Of a DNA stretch of 64,000 bases, positions 17,403 to 25,420 are shown piece after piece. The notes under the pieces were generated by a model. The model was given only the letters and a program-made list of their open reading frames with translations, made no database searches and was not told the DNA's origin. Made by a program: the position numbers and the translations under genes. Within the stretch, counting starts at the first letter, position 1; the number at the start of each line of letters is the position of its first letter. The DNA is from Algibacter sp. L1A34 (GTDB lineage Bacteria > Bacteroidota > Bacteroidia > Flavobacteriales > Flavobacteriaceae): NCBI RefSeq assembly GCF_009796805.1, contig NZ_CP047029.1:1353501-1417500 (forward strand), given 5' to 3'.

Positions 17403-18506
17403 TTGAGTAAAATAAAAATAATAATCCTCTTGTTTTTTGTTTGGTTTCAATATACCAACGGGCAAGAGGATTTTCCTGTTTTAACCGAAATTGTAACCGA
17501 TAATGCGGCACTTTTCCGCGAAAGCGAAACTTTAGAACTTCGAGAAAAACTTAAGGCTTACGAAACTGAAACCACACATCAAATAGTAGTTTTAACAATT
17601 AATTCCTTAGAAAATAATACTGTTGAAAATTATGCTTTAAAGGTTTTTGAAAACAATGAACTAGGACAAAAAGAAGCTGATAATGGACTCTTAATTTTAA
17701 TAGCTAAAAATGATAGAAAGTTTAGAATTGAAGTAGGTTATGGTCTAGAACCTATAATTACCGATGCTTTTGCGTCTCGAATTATTAGAGAAACCATGAC
17801 GCCCGAATTTAAAAAGGGTGATTTTTTCAAGGGTGTAGATTTAGCAACATCGGAAATTATAAAACTTATAGACGACCCTAAATACCGTGAAGAATTTGCT
17901 AACTTAAATGAAGAAGGAAGTGAAATGCCGTTATGGGGAAAAATAATAATAGGGTTTATTTTACTTATATTTTTGGGTCTTTTTATAGGAGCGGGAGGGA
18001 CTTTGTTTTATAAAGGATATAAGCAATTAATAAATTTATTTAGAGGTTTAATTACTGGGAAGGTTAGTATTGTTTCATTTCCATTTTTCCTTTTTTTCTC
18101 CATAATTACAGTTGCTTTTAGTTTGCCATTTATTATTATGCCTTTGATTTTTGGCGCCATTTTTATTAATATTGGAATGAATAATAATCAAATTGGTGAT
18201 CCTTTTATGTTTATAGAAAATGCCTCATTTTTAAACATAGCTAACTTAATTATTTTCGTAGTTGTTTTGTTTATTGCTATTCCTTTAATTATAGTTTTTT
18301 TAACCCGTTCTAATAAAAATCATGAGCCTTTTAAATTATCAATACTAAAAAGTGATAAAAGTTTTATGAGCAAGAATTTTTCTTCTAGTGGTTCTAGCTC
18401 AAGTTATAGTAGTTCAGGTTCAGGTTATAGCAGTTCATCTTCAAGCAGTAGTTTTTCTGGTGGTGGAGGAAGTTCTGGTGGCGGTGGTTCTAGCGGAAGT
18501 TGGTAA
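17403..18506 (+). CDS. TPM-domain (YgcG-like) membrane protein
   Basis: A 367-residue protein of the TPM phosphatase-domain family. Signal peptide-like residues 1-21 (KIIILLFFVWFQYTNGQ) are followed by the TPM domain (about 25-160; VLTEIVTDNAALF, NGLLILIAKNDRKFRIEVGYGLEP, DAFASRII). Membrane helices follow at about 178-200, 225-258 and 283-300. A low-complexity Ser/Gly tail (SSSSSSSFSGGGGSSGGGGSSGSW) ends in the tryptophan typical of the family. The start is a TTG at 17403, because no ATG precedes the signal peptide. Role is unproven; related proteins act in envelope or photosystem repair. Confidence 0.85.
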   Translation: MSKIKIIILLFFVWFQYTNGQEDFPVLTEIVTDNAALFRESETLELREKLKAYETETTHQIVVLTINSLENNTVENYALKVFENNELGQKEADNGLLILIAKNDRKFRIEVGYGLEPIITDAFASRIIRETMTPEFKKGDFFKGVDLATSEIIKLIDDPKYREEFANLNEEGSEMPLWGKIIIGFILLIFLGLFIGAGGTLFYKGYKQLINLFRGLITGKVSIVSFPFFLFFSIITVAFSLPFIIMPLIFGAIFINIGMNNNQIGDPFMFIENASFLNIANLIIFVVVLFIAIPLIIVFLTRSNKNHEPFKLSILKSDKSFMSKNFSSSGSSSSYSSSGSGYSSSSSSSSFSGGGGSSGGGGSSGSW

Positions 18507-18581
18507 GAGTAATTTATTGATAATAAATAAGTTATTATCTAAATTTAACTATCTTTAAAAACTAACTAAACTTAAAATATT

Positions 18582-19067
18582 ATGGATTTTTTTAACCCAA
18601 TAGCACTTTTAGTAGCTGCTATTTCTGCCTTGGTTGTTGGTTTTATTTGGTACAACCCAAAAGTTTTTGGAACCATTTGGATGAAAGAAGCTGGAATGAG
18701 TGTAGAAAATATGAAAGGGGGAAACATGGCTAAAATTTTTATTATGGCTTTTATTTTTGCCTTTTTATTAGCGATGACCATGATGCAAATGAGTATTCAT
18801 CAAACCGGAGCGTTGAGTTTGGTTGGTGGAGATCCTTCAAAAGCTTTGCCTTCTTATGCTGCGTTTATGGCCGATTATGGTAATCATTTTAGAACTTTTA
18901 AACACGGTGCGTTACACGGTGTTTTAGCAGGCGTATTTGTGGCTTTACCAATATTAGGCACCAATGCATTATTCGAAAGAAAAAGTACTAAATACATTTT
19001 GGTGAACTCTGGATATTGGATTGTGACTTTAGGTATTATGGGAGGCATTATATGTGGTTGGAAATAA
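18582..19067 (+). CDS. DUF1761 membrane protein
   Basis: A 161-residue integral membrane protein. The N-terminal helix with FNPIALLVAAISALVVGFIWYNPKVFG is the DUF1761 signature. Further helices lie around residues 48-68, 110-128 and 138-158 (YWIVTLGIMGGIICGW). Function unknown. It is 75 nt after the TPM gene and may have its own promoter (TATCTTTA at about 18538, one base off consensus). Confidence 0.82.
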   Translation: MDFFNPIALLVAAISALVVGFIWYNPKVFGTIWMKEAGMSVENMKGGNMAKIFIMAFIFAFLLAMTMMQMSIHQTGALSLVGGDPSKALPSYAAFMADYGNHFRTFKHGALHGVLAGVFVALPILGTNALFERKSTKYILVNSGYWIVTLGIMGGIICGWK

Positions 19068-19134
19068 AATTTTTGTAAACTTTTAACATATTTATAGACT
19101 GAGAAGTGTAATTTTCGGTCTTTTTTATTTTCTA

Positions 19135-20292
19135 TTGATACATTATAAAATTTATAATTCATTTAACAAACTTCCAGAAGGCTGGAACGCACTTGTAAAA
19201 CACGATGTTTTCTTGCAAACGCCCTATTTACAAGCTTTGGAAGAAGCCTCGCCAAATAACCTAGAGTTATTTTACATTGGTGTTTTTAAAGAAGGTGTTT
19301 TGGTTGGTGCAGCCGTTACACAACGTGTACAGTTGTATTTGCAAGATATGTTTAGAAAAACGGAGCTGTCTTGTTTTAAAGCTTATGTTCGGGATTTAGT
19401 TTCTAAAATTTTAAAAGGTAATATTTTAGTTATAGGAAACTTAACACATACTGGGCAACATGGTTTGTTTTTTGGAAAGAAAGATCTATCTAATCGAGAA
19501 TTTTTTGAAGTTATTGATAAGGCTTTAAATGAAATTAAAACGATTATAAAAACCAAACAAAATAAAACAATTAGAATGTTTGTGTTGAAAGATTATTTTG
19601 AAAACGATCCTATTCACAAAGAAAAAGAAAGCTTAAATGCTGCCAAATTACATCAGGTGCACATGCAGCCTAATATGATACTTTCTCTTAGAAAGGATTG
19701 GTTTACTATCGAAGATTATACGGCTTCATTACATAAAAAATACAGAGATAGATATAAACGTGCCAAGAAGAAATTTAACTCAATTAAAGCTATAGAATTA
19801 TCTTTAGATGATGTTAAAAACAATTCTGAAGTATTACATAAATTGTATCTAAATGTTTCAGATAATGCTAAGTTTAATACATTCATTTTACCCGAAAATC
19901 ATTTTTATAGTTTGAAATTTCAACTAAAAGATAATTTTAGAATTTTTGGATATTATTTGGATGATAAACTTGTTGGTTTTTACACGTTAATCTTGAATAA
20001 TAAAGCTTTGGAAACCTATTTTTTAGGGTATGATAGTGAACACCAATATTCGCATCAGCTCTATTTAAACATGCTTTATGATATGCTAAAATTTGGTATA
20101 GAAAATAGTTTTAAAAGTATAGTTTATGCACGTACAGCCATGGAAATTAAAAGCTCGGTAGGTGCAGAGGCTAAACCTATGCTGGTGTATTTAAAACACA
20201 CCAATGGTATCATGAATGCATTACTGAAACAGATTTTTAAATTGATGAATCCATCACAAGAGTGGGAAGAGCGCCATCCTTTTAAAAGTTAA
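19135..20292 (+). CDS. GNAT-fold, FemAB-like protein
   Basis: A 385-residue cytoplasmic protein with a TTG start at 19135 (no upstream ATG; next ATG far inside). The second half has GNAT/FemAB-like features: a basic YTASLHKKYRDRYKRAKKKF segment, FRIFGYYLDDKLVGFYTLIL strands, and a QLYLNMLYDMLKFGIENSFKSIVY helix-strand unit. The layout resembles the peptidoglycan-biosynthesis/recognition-type acyltransferases annotated in Bacteroidota. Substrate unknown. A convergent terminator follows. Confidence 0.65.
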   Translation: MIHYKIYNSFNKLPEGWNALVKHDVFLQTPYLQALEEASPNNLELFYIGVFKEGVLVGAAVTQRVQLYLQDMFRKTELSCFKAYVRDLVSKILKGNILVIGNLTHTGQHGLFFGKKDLSNREFFEVIDKALNEIKTIIKTKQNKTIRMFVLKDYFENDPIHKEKESLNAAKLHQVHMQPNMILSLRKDWFTIEDYTASLHKKYRDRYKRAKKKFNSIKAIELSLDDVKNNSEVLHKLYLNVSDNAKFNTFILPENHFYSLKFQLKDNFRIFGYYLDDKLVGFYTLILNNKALETYFLGYDSEHQYSHQLYLNMLYDMLKFGIENSFKSIVYARTAMEIKSSVGAEAKPMLVYLKHTNGIMNALLKQIFKLMNPSQEWEERHPFKS

Positions 20293-20312
20293 TAAACTTT
20301 CCTAAACATAAA

Positions 20313-20341
20313 AAATCCCCAAAGCTGAACTTTGAGGATTT
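20313..20341. terminator. Bidirectional terminator
   Basis: AAATCCCCAAAG (20313-20324) pairs with CTTTGAGGATTT (20330-20341), with one mismatch, between the convergent GNAT-fold and SPFH genes. It is flanked by A and T runs. Confidence 0.7.
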
Positions 20342-20368
20342 AATTTCAATTTAAGGAAATTTGATATT

Positions 20369-21301
20369 CTATTCTTCCTTTTCCTTTTTATTATTATTAG
20401 AGTTTTTCATGGCCTCTCCAATTTGGTTACTTGCTGTAAAACTAGCAACCATATCGTTTAGCATATTGCTACCAGCTTGTGGAGAATTTGGTAATAGAAT
20501 TAAGTTACTATTAGTTTCACTACCAATGGCTTGTAATGTATCATAATGTTGGGTTACAACAATAAGCGCAGATGCTTCTTGGCTGTTAATACCAACACGG
20601 TTTAATACATCTACAGATTCTTCTAAACCACGTGCAATTTCACGACGTTGATCGGCAATACCTTGCCCTTGTAAACGTTTACTTTCAGCTTCAGCTTTTG
20701 CTTTTTCAACAATTAAAATACGAGCCGCATCACCTTCATATTGTGCCGCAGTTTTTTCTCTGTCGGCCGCGTTAATACGGTTCATAGCTGCTTTTACTTG
20801 TGCATCTGGATCAATATCGGTTACTAATGTTTTTATAATATCGTAACCATAATTTTGCATGGCTTCATTCAATTCTGTTTTTACAGCAATGGCAACATCG
20901 TCTTTGCGTAAAAATACATCGTCTAAAATCATTTTTGGAACTTCGGCACGTACCACATCAAATACATAACTTGTAATTTGATCGTGGGGATAATCTAGTT
21001 TATAGTAAGCATCTTCCACTTTTTCTCTAATAACTTTATATTGCACAGAAACTTTAAGACGAACAAATACATCGTCTTTCGTCTTCGTTTCGACTATAAC
21101 ATCCAATTGTTGGATTTTTAGGCTTAAACGGCCTGAAACGCGATCTACTAACGGAATTTTCATTTGTAAACCAGACTGACGAATACTATGGAAGCGCCCG
21201 AAGCGTTCTATAATTGCAGCGGTTTGTTGTTTTACCGTAAAGAATGATGAAATTAAAATAAATAGCCCAAATACAATTAGGGGAATTAAAAGGAAATCCA
21301 T
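20369..21301 (-). CDS. SPFH/band 7 stomatin-like membrane protein
   Basis: A 310-residue slipin/QmcA-type protein. One N-terminal membrane helix (residues 2-22) is followed by the SPFH domain (about 20-190; AAIIERFGRFHSIRQSGLQMKIPLVD). An Ala/Glu-rich coiled coil (AEAESKRLQGQGIADQRREIARGLEE) completes the oligomerisation region. The C-terminal LIVVTQHYDTLQAIG segment is typical of bacterial slipins. It forms membrane microdomain scaffolds. No partner NfeD gene is adjacent, unlike many bacterial slipin operons. Confidence 0.9.
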   Translation of the reverse strand: MDFLLIPLIVFGLFILISSFFTVKQQTAAIIERFGRFHSIRQSGLQMKIPLVDRVSGRLSLKIQQLDVIVETKTKDDVFVRLKVSVQYKVIREKVEDAYYKLDYPHDQITSYVFDVVRAEVPKMILDDVFLRKDDVAIAVKTELNEAMQNYGYDIIKTLVTDIDPDAQVKAAMNRINAADREKTAAQYEGDAARILIVEKAKAEAESKRLQGQGIADQRREIARGLEESVDVLNRVGINSQEASALIVVTQHYDTLQAIGSETNSNLILLPNSPQAGSNMLNDMVASFTASNQIGEAMKNSNNNKKEKEE

Positions 21302-21348
21302 AGGTTTTATATTAAATGATTAGAAAATTTAAGATACAAAAATTATAT

Positions 21349-21356
21349 TATATTTG
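21349..21356 (+). promoter_or_regulatory. Putative -7 element deciding the next start
   Basis: TATATTTG matches TAnnTTTG. Transcription from it would begin downstream of the ATG at 21316, supporting the start at 21379. Confidence 0.45.
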
Positions 21357-21378
21357 GTCGTTTATAAGCTCAACTCGT

Positions 21379-22062
21379 ATGAAATTTAATCGACTTTTAC
21401 TATTAGTAGCCATTACACTATGTTTTGTTACAAAAAACTTTGCACAACATGGTAATGTGCGAATTACTAACAATATAAATATAGGTGGTGGTATTACCCA
21501 ATTTGATATGACTACAGATAATTTTAACACAAAAAGTGCACAAGGTTTTTTAGGAGGAATGAGTGCAATAGTTGATATACCACACAGATGGTATAATATG
21601 AGTTTTGGTATGCAGCTCTCTGAAAATCATATTGAAATACTAGGACGACCAAGTTTAATTAGTTTCGATGAAACTTATATTGATTATAAAATGTTTGCGG
21701 CTCAATTGTCTTTATTGATGCATATAAAAGTGATTCCAAAATATTTTACAATAGATGTTGGACCCATGTTACAATACAATGGTAAATTGGAGTTAAATGA
21801 TAGAAACCAAGATGGATATTACATTGCTAACTACACTAATTTATCGGCAGCAGATATTCTTAATATTTCTCAATTCAATTTTAATGGTGCAGTAGGTGCT
21901 TCTGTTGGTATTAAAAACTTTAAGTTAAAAGCGCAATATATTTATGGTTTTACCAATATTTTAAAGAAATTAGACAATGCTAGTTTAGATACGCTAGGTG
22001 GTAATACTCGTTTTGAAGGAAACCAAAATATGTTGGTTTTTGGAGCCGTAGTAGAATTTTAA
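21379..22062 (+). CDS. Outer-membrane beta-barrel-like protein
   Basis: A 227-residue exported protein. The ATG at 21379 is chosen because it opens a clean signal peptide (KFNRLLLLVAITLCFVTKNFAQ) and lies after the likely promoter; the longer frame from 21316 would bury the signal. The mature part has repeated amphipathic strands (GNVRITNNINIGGGITQFDM, YFTIDVGPMLQYNGK, FKLKAQYIYGFTNIL) and ends in VFGAVVEF, a terminal Phe typical of barrels. No specific family is recognised. It lies 16 nt before the glycoside-hydrolase-like gene, so the two probably form an operon. Confidence 0.7.
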   Translation: MKFNRLLLLVAITLCFVTKNFAQHGNVRITNNINIGGGITQFDMTTDNFNTKSAQGFLGGMSAIVDIPHRWYNMSFGMQLSENHIEILGRPSLISFDETYIDYKMFAAQLSLLMHIKVIPKYFTIDVGPMLQYNGKLELNDRNQDGYYIANYTNLSAADILNISQFNFNGAVGASVGIKNFKLKAQYIYGFTNILKKLDNASLDTLGGNTRFEGNQNMLVFGAVVEF

Positions 22063-22078
22063 GATTTTAAAAGAAGAC

Positions 22079-23194
22079 ATGAAAAGAAGAACATTTATTG
22101 AAACAACTATAAAAGGATCAATCGCTTTATCATCGGTAAGTTTATTATCCTGTATGTCGGGAAACCAAACACCCGAAGCATTTATAGATCGTGTTTTACC
22201 TGCACCGATAGGGGGTGGTTTTCGTGATGATAATTACTGGATTTGGGGATCTTCGGTTATAAAAGGCGAGGATGGTAAATACCATATGTTTGCTTCTAGA
22301 TGGTCTAAAGATGTTGGTTTTGGTAATTGGGTTACAAATTCTGAAGTTGTTCGTGCAGTTGCCGATACTCCAGTTGGACCTTACGAATTTCAAGAAGTTG
22401 TGCTTCCTGTTCGAGGAAAGGAGTTTTTCGATGGTATGTGTACGCATAATCCAAGAATTGTAAAATATAAAGACAAGTATTTATTATATCATTTTGGAAC
22501 AACTTACGATTTTGATCAACCAACAAAAGATAATCCGAAACCAGATGGTTATGATTGGAATAAAGCATGGTTAAACAAGCGTGTAGGTTTGGCTATTAGT
22601 GATTCTATTTTTGGTCCTTGGGAACGTGTTGATAAACCAGTTATAGAGCCTAGACCAGGATATTGGGATGCTACTATTACATCCAACCCTTCGCCAGCAG
22701 TAGATCCAAAAACAGGTAAAATTTTATTGATGTATAAATCTTCTGTAACTCCAAAACCACCGTTATTATTGGGGGTTGCTATGGCAGATAGCCCAAGAGG
22801 TGAGTATAAACGTTTAAGTGAAGAGCCCGTATTTAGGTTTGAAACGCCAGGAAATAGCCATGTAGATGTTGAAGATCCATACATTTGGTGGGCAGGTGAT
22901 AGATATGAAGGAGTGATGAAAGATCGTTCTGGTGAAATTTGCGGAGAAGAAGGTGGAGGCATCCACATTTGGTCTAAAGATGGTGTAGAATGGAACTTAT
23001 TCGAAAACGTTAAGGCATACAGCCGTGATGTTTTATGGAATGATGGAACAACATCTCACCAAAATCATTTTGAACGTCCTTTTGTTTTAGTTGAAGATGG
23101 AAAACCTACACACTTATTTGCTGCAGTTGGTAATGGGCCAGAAGCTTGGAAATTTGAGAATACTTGGAATATGGTGATTCCGTTGAAGCATTAG
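22079..23194 (+). CDS. Glycoside-hydrolase-like lipoprotein (five-bladed propeller type)
   Basis: A 371-residue exported protein. Its N terminus combines a twin-arginine-like KRRTFIE start with a lipobox (SLLSC, Cys25), so it may be a Tat-exported lipoprotein. The mature part has propeller-like blades (DNYWIWGSSVIKGEDGKYHMF, THNPRIVKYKDKYLLYHFG, DVEDPYIWWAGDRYEGVMK) resembling GH43/GH117-type proteins of marine Bacteroidota. Catalytic acids cannot be assigned with certainty. No SusC/SusD pair is nearby. Degenerate copies of its last coding part lie downstream at 23992-24109 and 25214-25252. Confidence 0.72.
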   Translation: MKRRTFIETTIKGSIALSSVSLLSCMSGNQTPEAFIDRVLPAPIGGGFRDDNYWIWGSSVIKGEDGKYHMFASRWSKDVGFGNWVTNSEVVRAVADTPVGPYEFQEVVLPVRGKEFFDGMCTHNPRIVKYKDKYLLYHFGTTYDFDQPTKDNPKPDGYDWNKAWLNKRVGLAISDSIFGPWERVDKPVIEPRPGYWDATITSNPSPAVDPKTGKILLMYKSSVTPKPPLLLGVAMADSPRGEYKRLSEEPVFRFETPGNSHVDVEDPYIWWAGDRYEGVMKDRSGEICGEEGGGIHIWSKDGVEWNLFENVKAYSRDVLWNDGTTSHQNHFERPFVLVEDGKPTHLFAAVGNGPEAWKFENTWNMVIPLKH

Positions 23195-23248
23195 GGAAGT
23201 TTGTTTTTGAGGTTTTTGGAGCTGATTTGGTGTTTACTAGATTGTGTT

Positions 23249-23887
23249 TTAATGCAGTTTAGGTTGTGTGGTATGCTGTTTTTTACCTACAAAACGTATT
23301 ACCTTGGCAGTTCCAATATGAAATTTACCTTCATTTAATTCGGTTTCAACATCCTCTAGTTCGATTATGTCAAAATCTGGAAAATCCCTTTTAATAGTAT
23401 CTTTTGAAAACAACATTTCTAGTTTATCTGGACCACCAACTTGAGGGTTTTGTTTTCTTAGTTCTAAATGTCCAGTACTAAAACCTTCAAGAATTATGTA
23501 GCCATTAGGTTTTACTAGCTCTGCAATTTTCTTATGATAATTTGATAGGATGGAAGGCGGTAAGTGAGCGTAAATAAAAATAGCACTGTCAAATTGTTCA
23601 TTAATGAGATCTAAATCAAACAAATTACCAATCTCATAGTTGATTTTTACATTTTCTTTTTCCGCTAATTTTAGGGCTTTCTTTTTGCCTTCGTTACTTA
23701 TATCAAATGCTGTTACATTTAAGCCTTTTTTAGCCGCATATACAGCATTTCGTCCTTCTCCTTCTGCGGGTAAAAGGATTTTACCTGTTAGTTTGTATTT
23801 ATCAATTGCATACTTAAAAAAATCATTTGGCAATATTCCATAAGCGTAATCTTCATTTGAATATCTATTATCCCACATTTCTTTCAT
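23249..23887 (-). CDS. Class I SAM-dependent methyltransferase (TehB-like)
   Basis: A 212-residue cytoplasmic methyltransferase. Motif I is KILLPAEGEGRNAVYAAKKG with the acidic loop at TAFDIS. Later motifs are YEIGNLFDLD and AIFIYAHLPPS, then LKPNGYIILEGFSTGHL. This matches the thiopurine/tellurite (TehB-like) methyltransferase group. Substrate unknown. It is convergent with the glycoside-hydrolase gene (54 nt apart) and appears monocistronic. Confidence 0.82.
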   Translation of the reverse strand: MKEMWDNRYSNEDYAYGILPNDFFKYAIDKYKLTGKILLPAEGEGRNAVYAAKKGLNVTAFDISNEGKKKALKLAEKENVKINYEIGNLFDLDLINEQFDSAIFIYAHLPPSILSNYHKKIAELVKPNGYIILEGFSTGHLELRKQNPQVGGPDKLEMLFSKDTIKRDFPDFDIIELEDVETELNEGKFHIGTAKVIRFVGKKQHTTQPKLH

Positions 23888-24429
23888 TTTATGTAATTAT
23901 TTAAACGTATACATAATACATATTTTCAATACTAAACGAAGATAATAGATTTTTTTATGTTGGCACAACAGCACAATAAAATCATTTTAGACGTTTTTTC
24001 ATTTTAGTTGAGGATGGAAAACCGACGCATTTATTTGCAGCAGTTCGAAGTAGAGCAGAAGCACGGAAATTTGAAAACATGGAATATGGTGATTCCTTTG
24101 AAGCATTAAGTTTTTATTTTGTAATTCCGTGCTATGCGGTTCAAAAAAAACGCTCTTTTTCGCTTCAATCAAAAAAATTAAACAGTCTTTAAATGTACTC
24201 CAATTTTATAAAATTTTTCATAAAATGCTGATTAATCGAGATTACATAATAATTTTATCGATGTTTTTATGTTAAAACAAGCTGACTTATCAATTAACAG
24301 GATTTTGGCTTCTTTTTTTGCGCGAAAAAAGTGATAATTTATATATTTTAGACTATAATTTATAGTTGTTAATACATATTGTTTTGTAATATTATAAAAC
24401 AAATTTAATAATTTAAAACTTATAGTATT
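23888..24429. other. Gene-free stretch with gene remnant
   Basis: About 540 bp. It holds the degenerate copy of the glycoside-hydrolase 3' end at 23992-24109. The rest is AT-rich, with no intact frame, RNA gene or clear promoter. Confidence 0.6.
23992..24109 (+). pseudogene. Remnant of the glycoside-hydrolase-like gene 3' end
   Basis: About 118 bp that align with 23076-23194. Translated, they give LVEDGKPTHLFAAV then KFEN, matching LVEDGKPTHLFAAV and KFENTWN in the intact gene. A two-base deletion after KFEN shifts the frame, but the ancestral GGAATATGGTGATTCC...AAGCATTAA ending is intact in the shifted frame. No start codon or upstream domain remains, so it is a decayed duplicate. Confidence 0.85.
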
Positions 24430-24939
24430 ATGAAGAATTTTATTTCAATTTTGACATTATCTCTTTTTGTAAGTATTAATGCTTTTGCTCAGTTTAGTAT
24501 CCTAATACCTGAGACATTTACAGACTCTGGAACTAATACAATTGGCACATTTACTTATAACGTTACAGATGATAACTTTTTTGAGGACTCCGCAATAATG
24601 AAATCGATTGAAATAGATGTACCAGGAGCAACAAGCATTGAAATAACAGTAAGTATAGAAGTAGAGTTAACAAACAATACTTCAATATCTGATTGTGGAG
24701 ACACAGCAGAGGTATTGACTTACTTATTAAATGAAAATGGTGAGGATGTATCTGCAGGGAATTATTCAAGTGGTTCTTGTGGTGACCCTTTTGATAATTA
24801 TTATTATACTGATACGGTTATTAATCAAACAATTACTGTAAACAATGGTTCTATTTCAGTAATAGGTTTAGAACTGTCAGAATGGCTAGGTGCATCTACA
24901 GAGGCAACATTTACTATTTCCTACACGAGTAATTATTAA
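24430..24939 (+). CDS. Secreted protein of unknown function
   Basis: A 169-residue protein with a clear signal peptide (KNFISILTLSLFVSINAFAQ). The mature 148 residues are acidic, rich in Thr/Ser/Asn, and alternate hydrophobic and polar residues, suggesting a beta-sandwich (SIEITVSIEVELTN, QTITVNNGSISVIGLEL, ATFTISYTSNY). Three cysteines (DCGD, SCGD) could form a disulfide. No T9SS sorting domain and no known family is recognised. It is isolated, with gene-free DNA on both sides, and ends at a terminator. Confidence 0.7.
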   Translation: MKNFISILTLSLFVSINAFAQFSILIPETFTDSGTNTIGTFTYNVTDDNFFEDSAIMKSIEIDVPGATSIEITVSIEVELTNNTSISDCGDTAEVLTYLLNENGEDVSAGNYSSGSCGDPFDNYYYTDTVINQTITVNNGSISVIGLELSEWLGASTEATFTISYTSNY

Positions 24940-24990
24940 TTTAACTTCAAAAATATTAACAAGAAATTAATTGTAATTACATAGTTTACA

Positions 24991-25030
24991 ACGAAAAACC
25001 AAGTGAAAACAATGAGGCTTTTCGTTTTTT
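24991..25030 (+). terminator. Intrinsic terminator
   Basis: ACGAAAAACC (24991-25000) pairs with GGCTTTTCGT (25016-25025), one mismatch, followed by TTTTT. It ends the secreted-protein gene. Confidence 0.65.
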
Positions 25031-25213
25031 ATAAATCATACATAAGGAAAAAAATCATTCCGTTCTTCAACGGATCAGGCTATTTTCTTTATAGTAATTA
25101 CAAACATTAACTGGTATTAAACAATAAATAAAACCAGCGGAAACCTGTGCGAAGTGCAGCCAAAGTATATTGGTGAGGCTTACCCTGCGGTAGTTGGTTT
25201 TAAGAAATTTTTT

Positions 25214-25252
25214 GTATGAAAACACATGGAATAAGTTACTTGCTTTGAAGCA
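25214..25252 (+). pseudogene. Second tiny remnant of the glycoside-hydrolase 3' end
   Basis: Frame +1 reads YENTWNKLLALKH, against FENTWNMVIPLKH at the end of the gene at 22079-23194. Only about 39 bp remain, so this is a weak but specific match. Confidence 0.5.
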
Positions 25253-25420
25253 TTTGTTTTTTTAACATTTAACACAAAAAACAAGTGTGTCAATTTTTTA
25301 GTTTATGTAGTATTATAGCGTGTCTAGATTATGTATAAGTTCAACTACAAAACACACTTCAACGAAAAGAAAGTAAATACAATACAAAAAAATGTATCTT
25401 TAATGTTCACATAAATTTAT

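Larger units (their letters stand above)
24940..25420. other. Gene-free stretch with decayed sequence
   Basis: About 480 bp. It holds a terminator at 24991-25030, a small hairpin CCGTT-CTTC-AACGG at 25060-25073, and a locally GC-rich segment at about 25131-25200. Its right half contains a second glycoside-hydrolase remnant. No intact gene. Confidence 0.55.

Noticed and set aside
21316-21378. Upstream ATG for the beta-barrel-like gene
   Set aside because: It would place 21 residues before the signal peptide and lies before the likely promoter, so the ATG at 21379 is preferred.
22196-22968. Several antisense and alternate frames over the glycoside-hydrolase gene
   Set aside because: They are out-of-frame readings of a long real gene, with no start context or family similarity.
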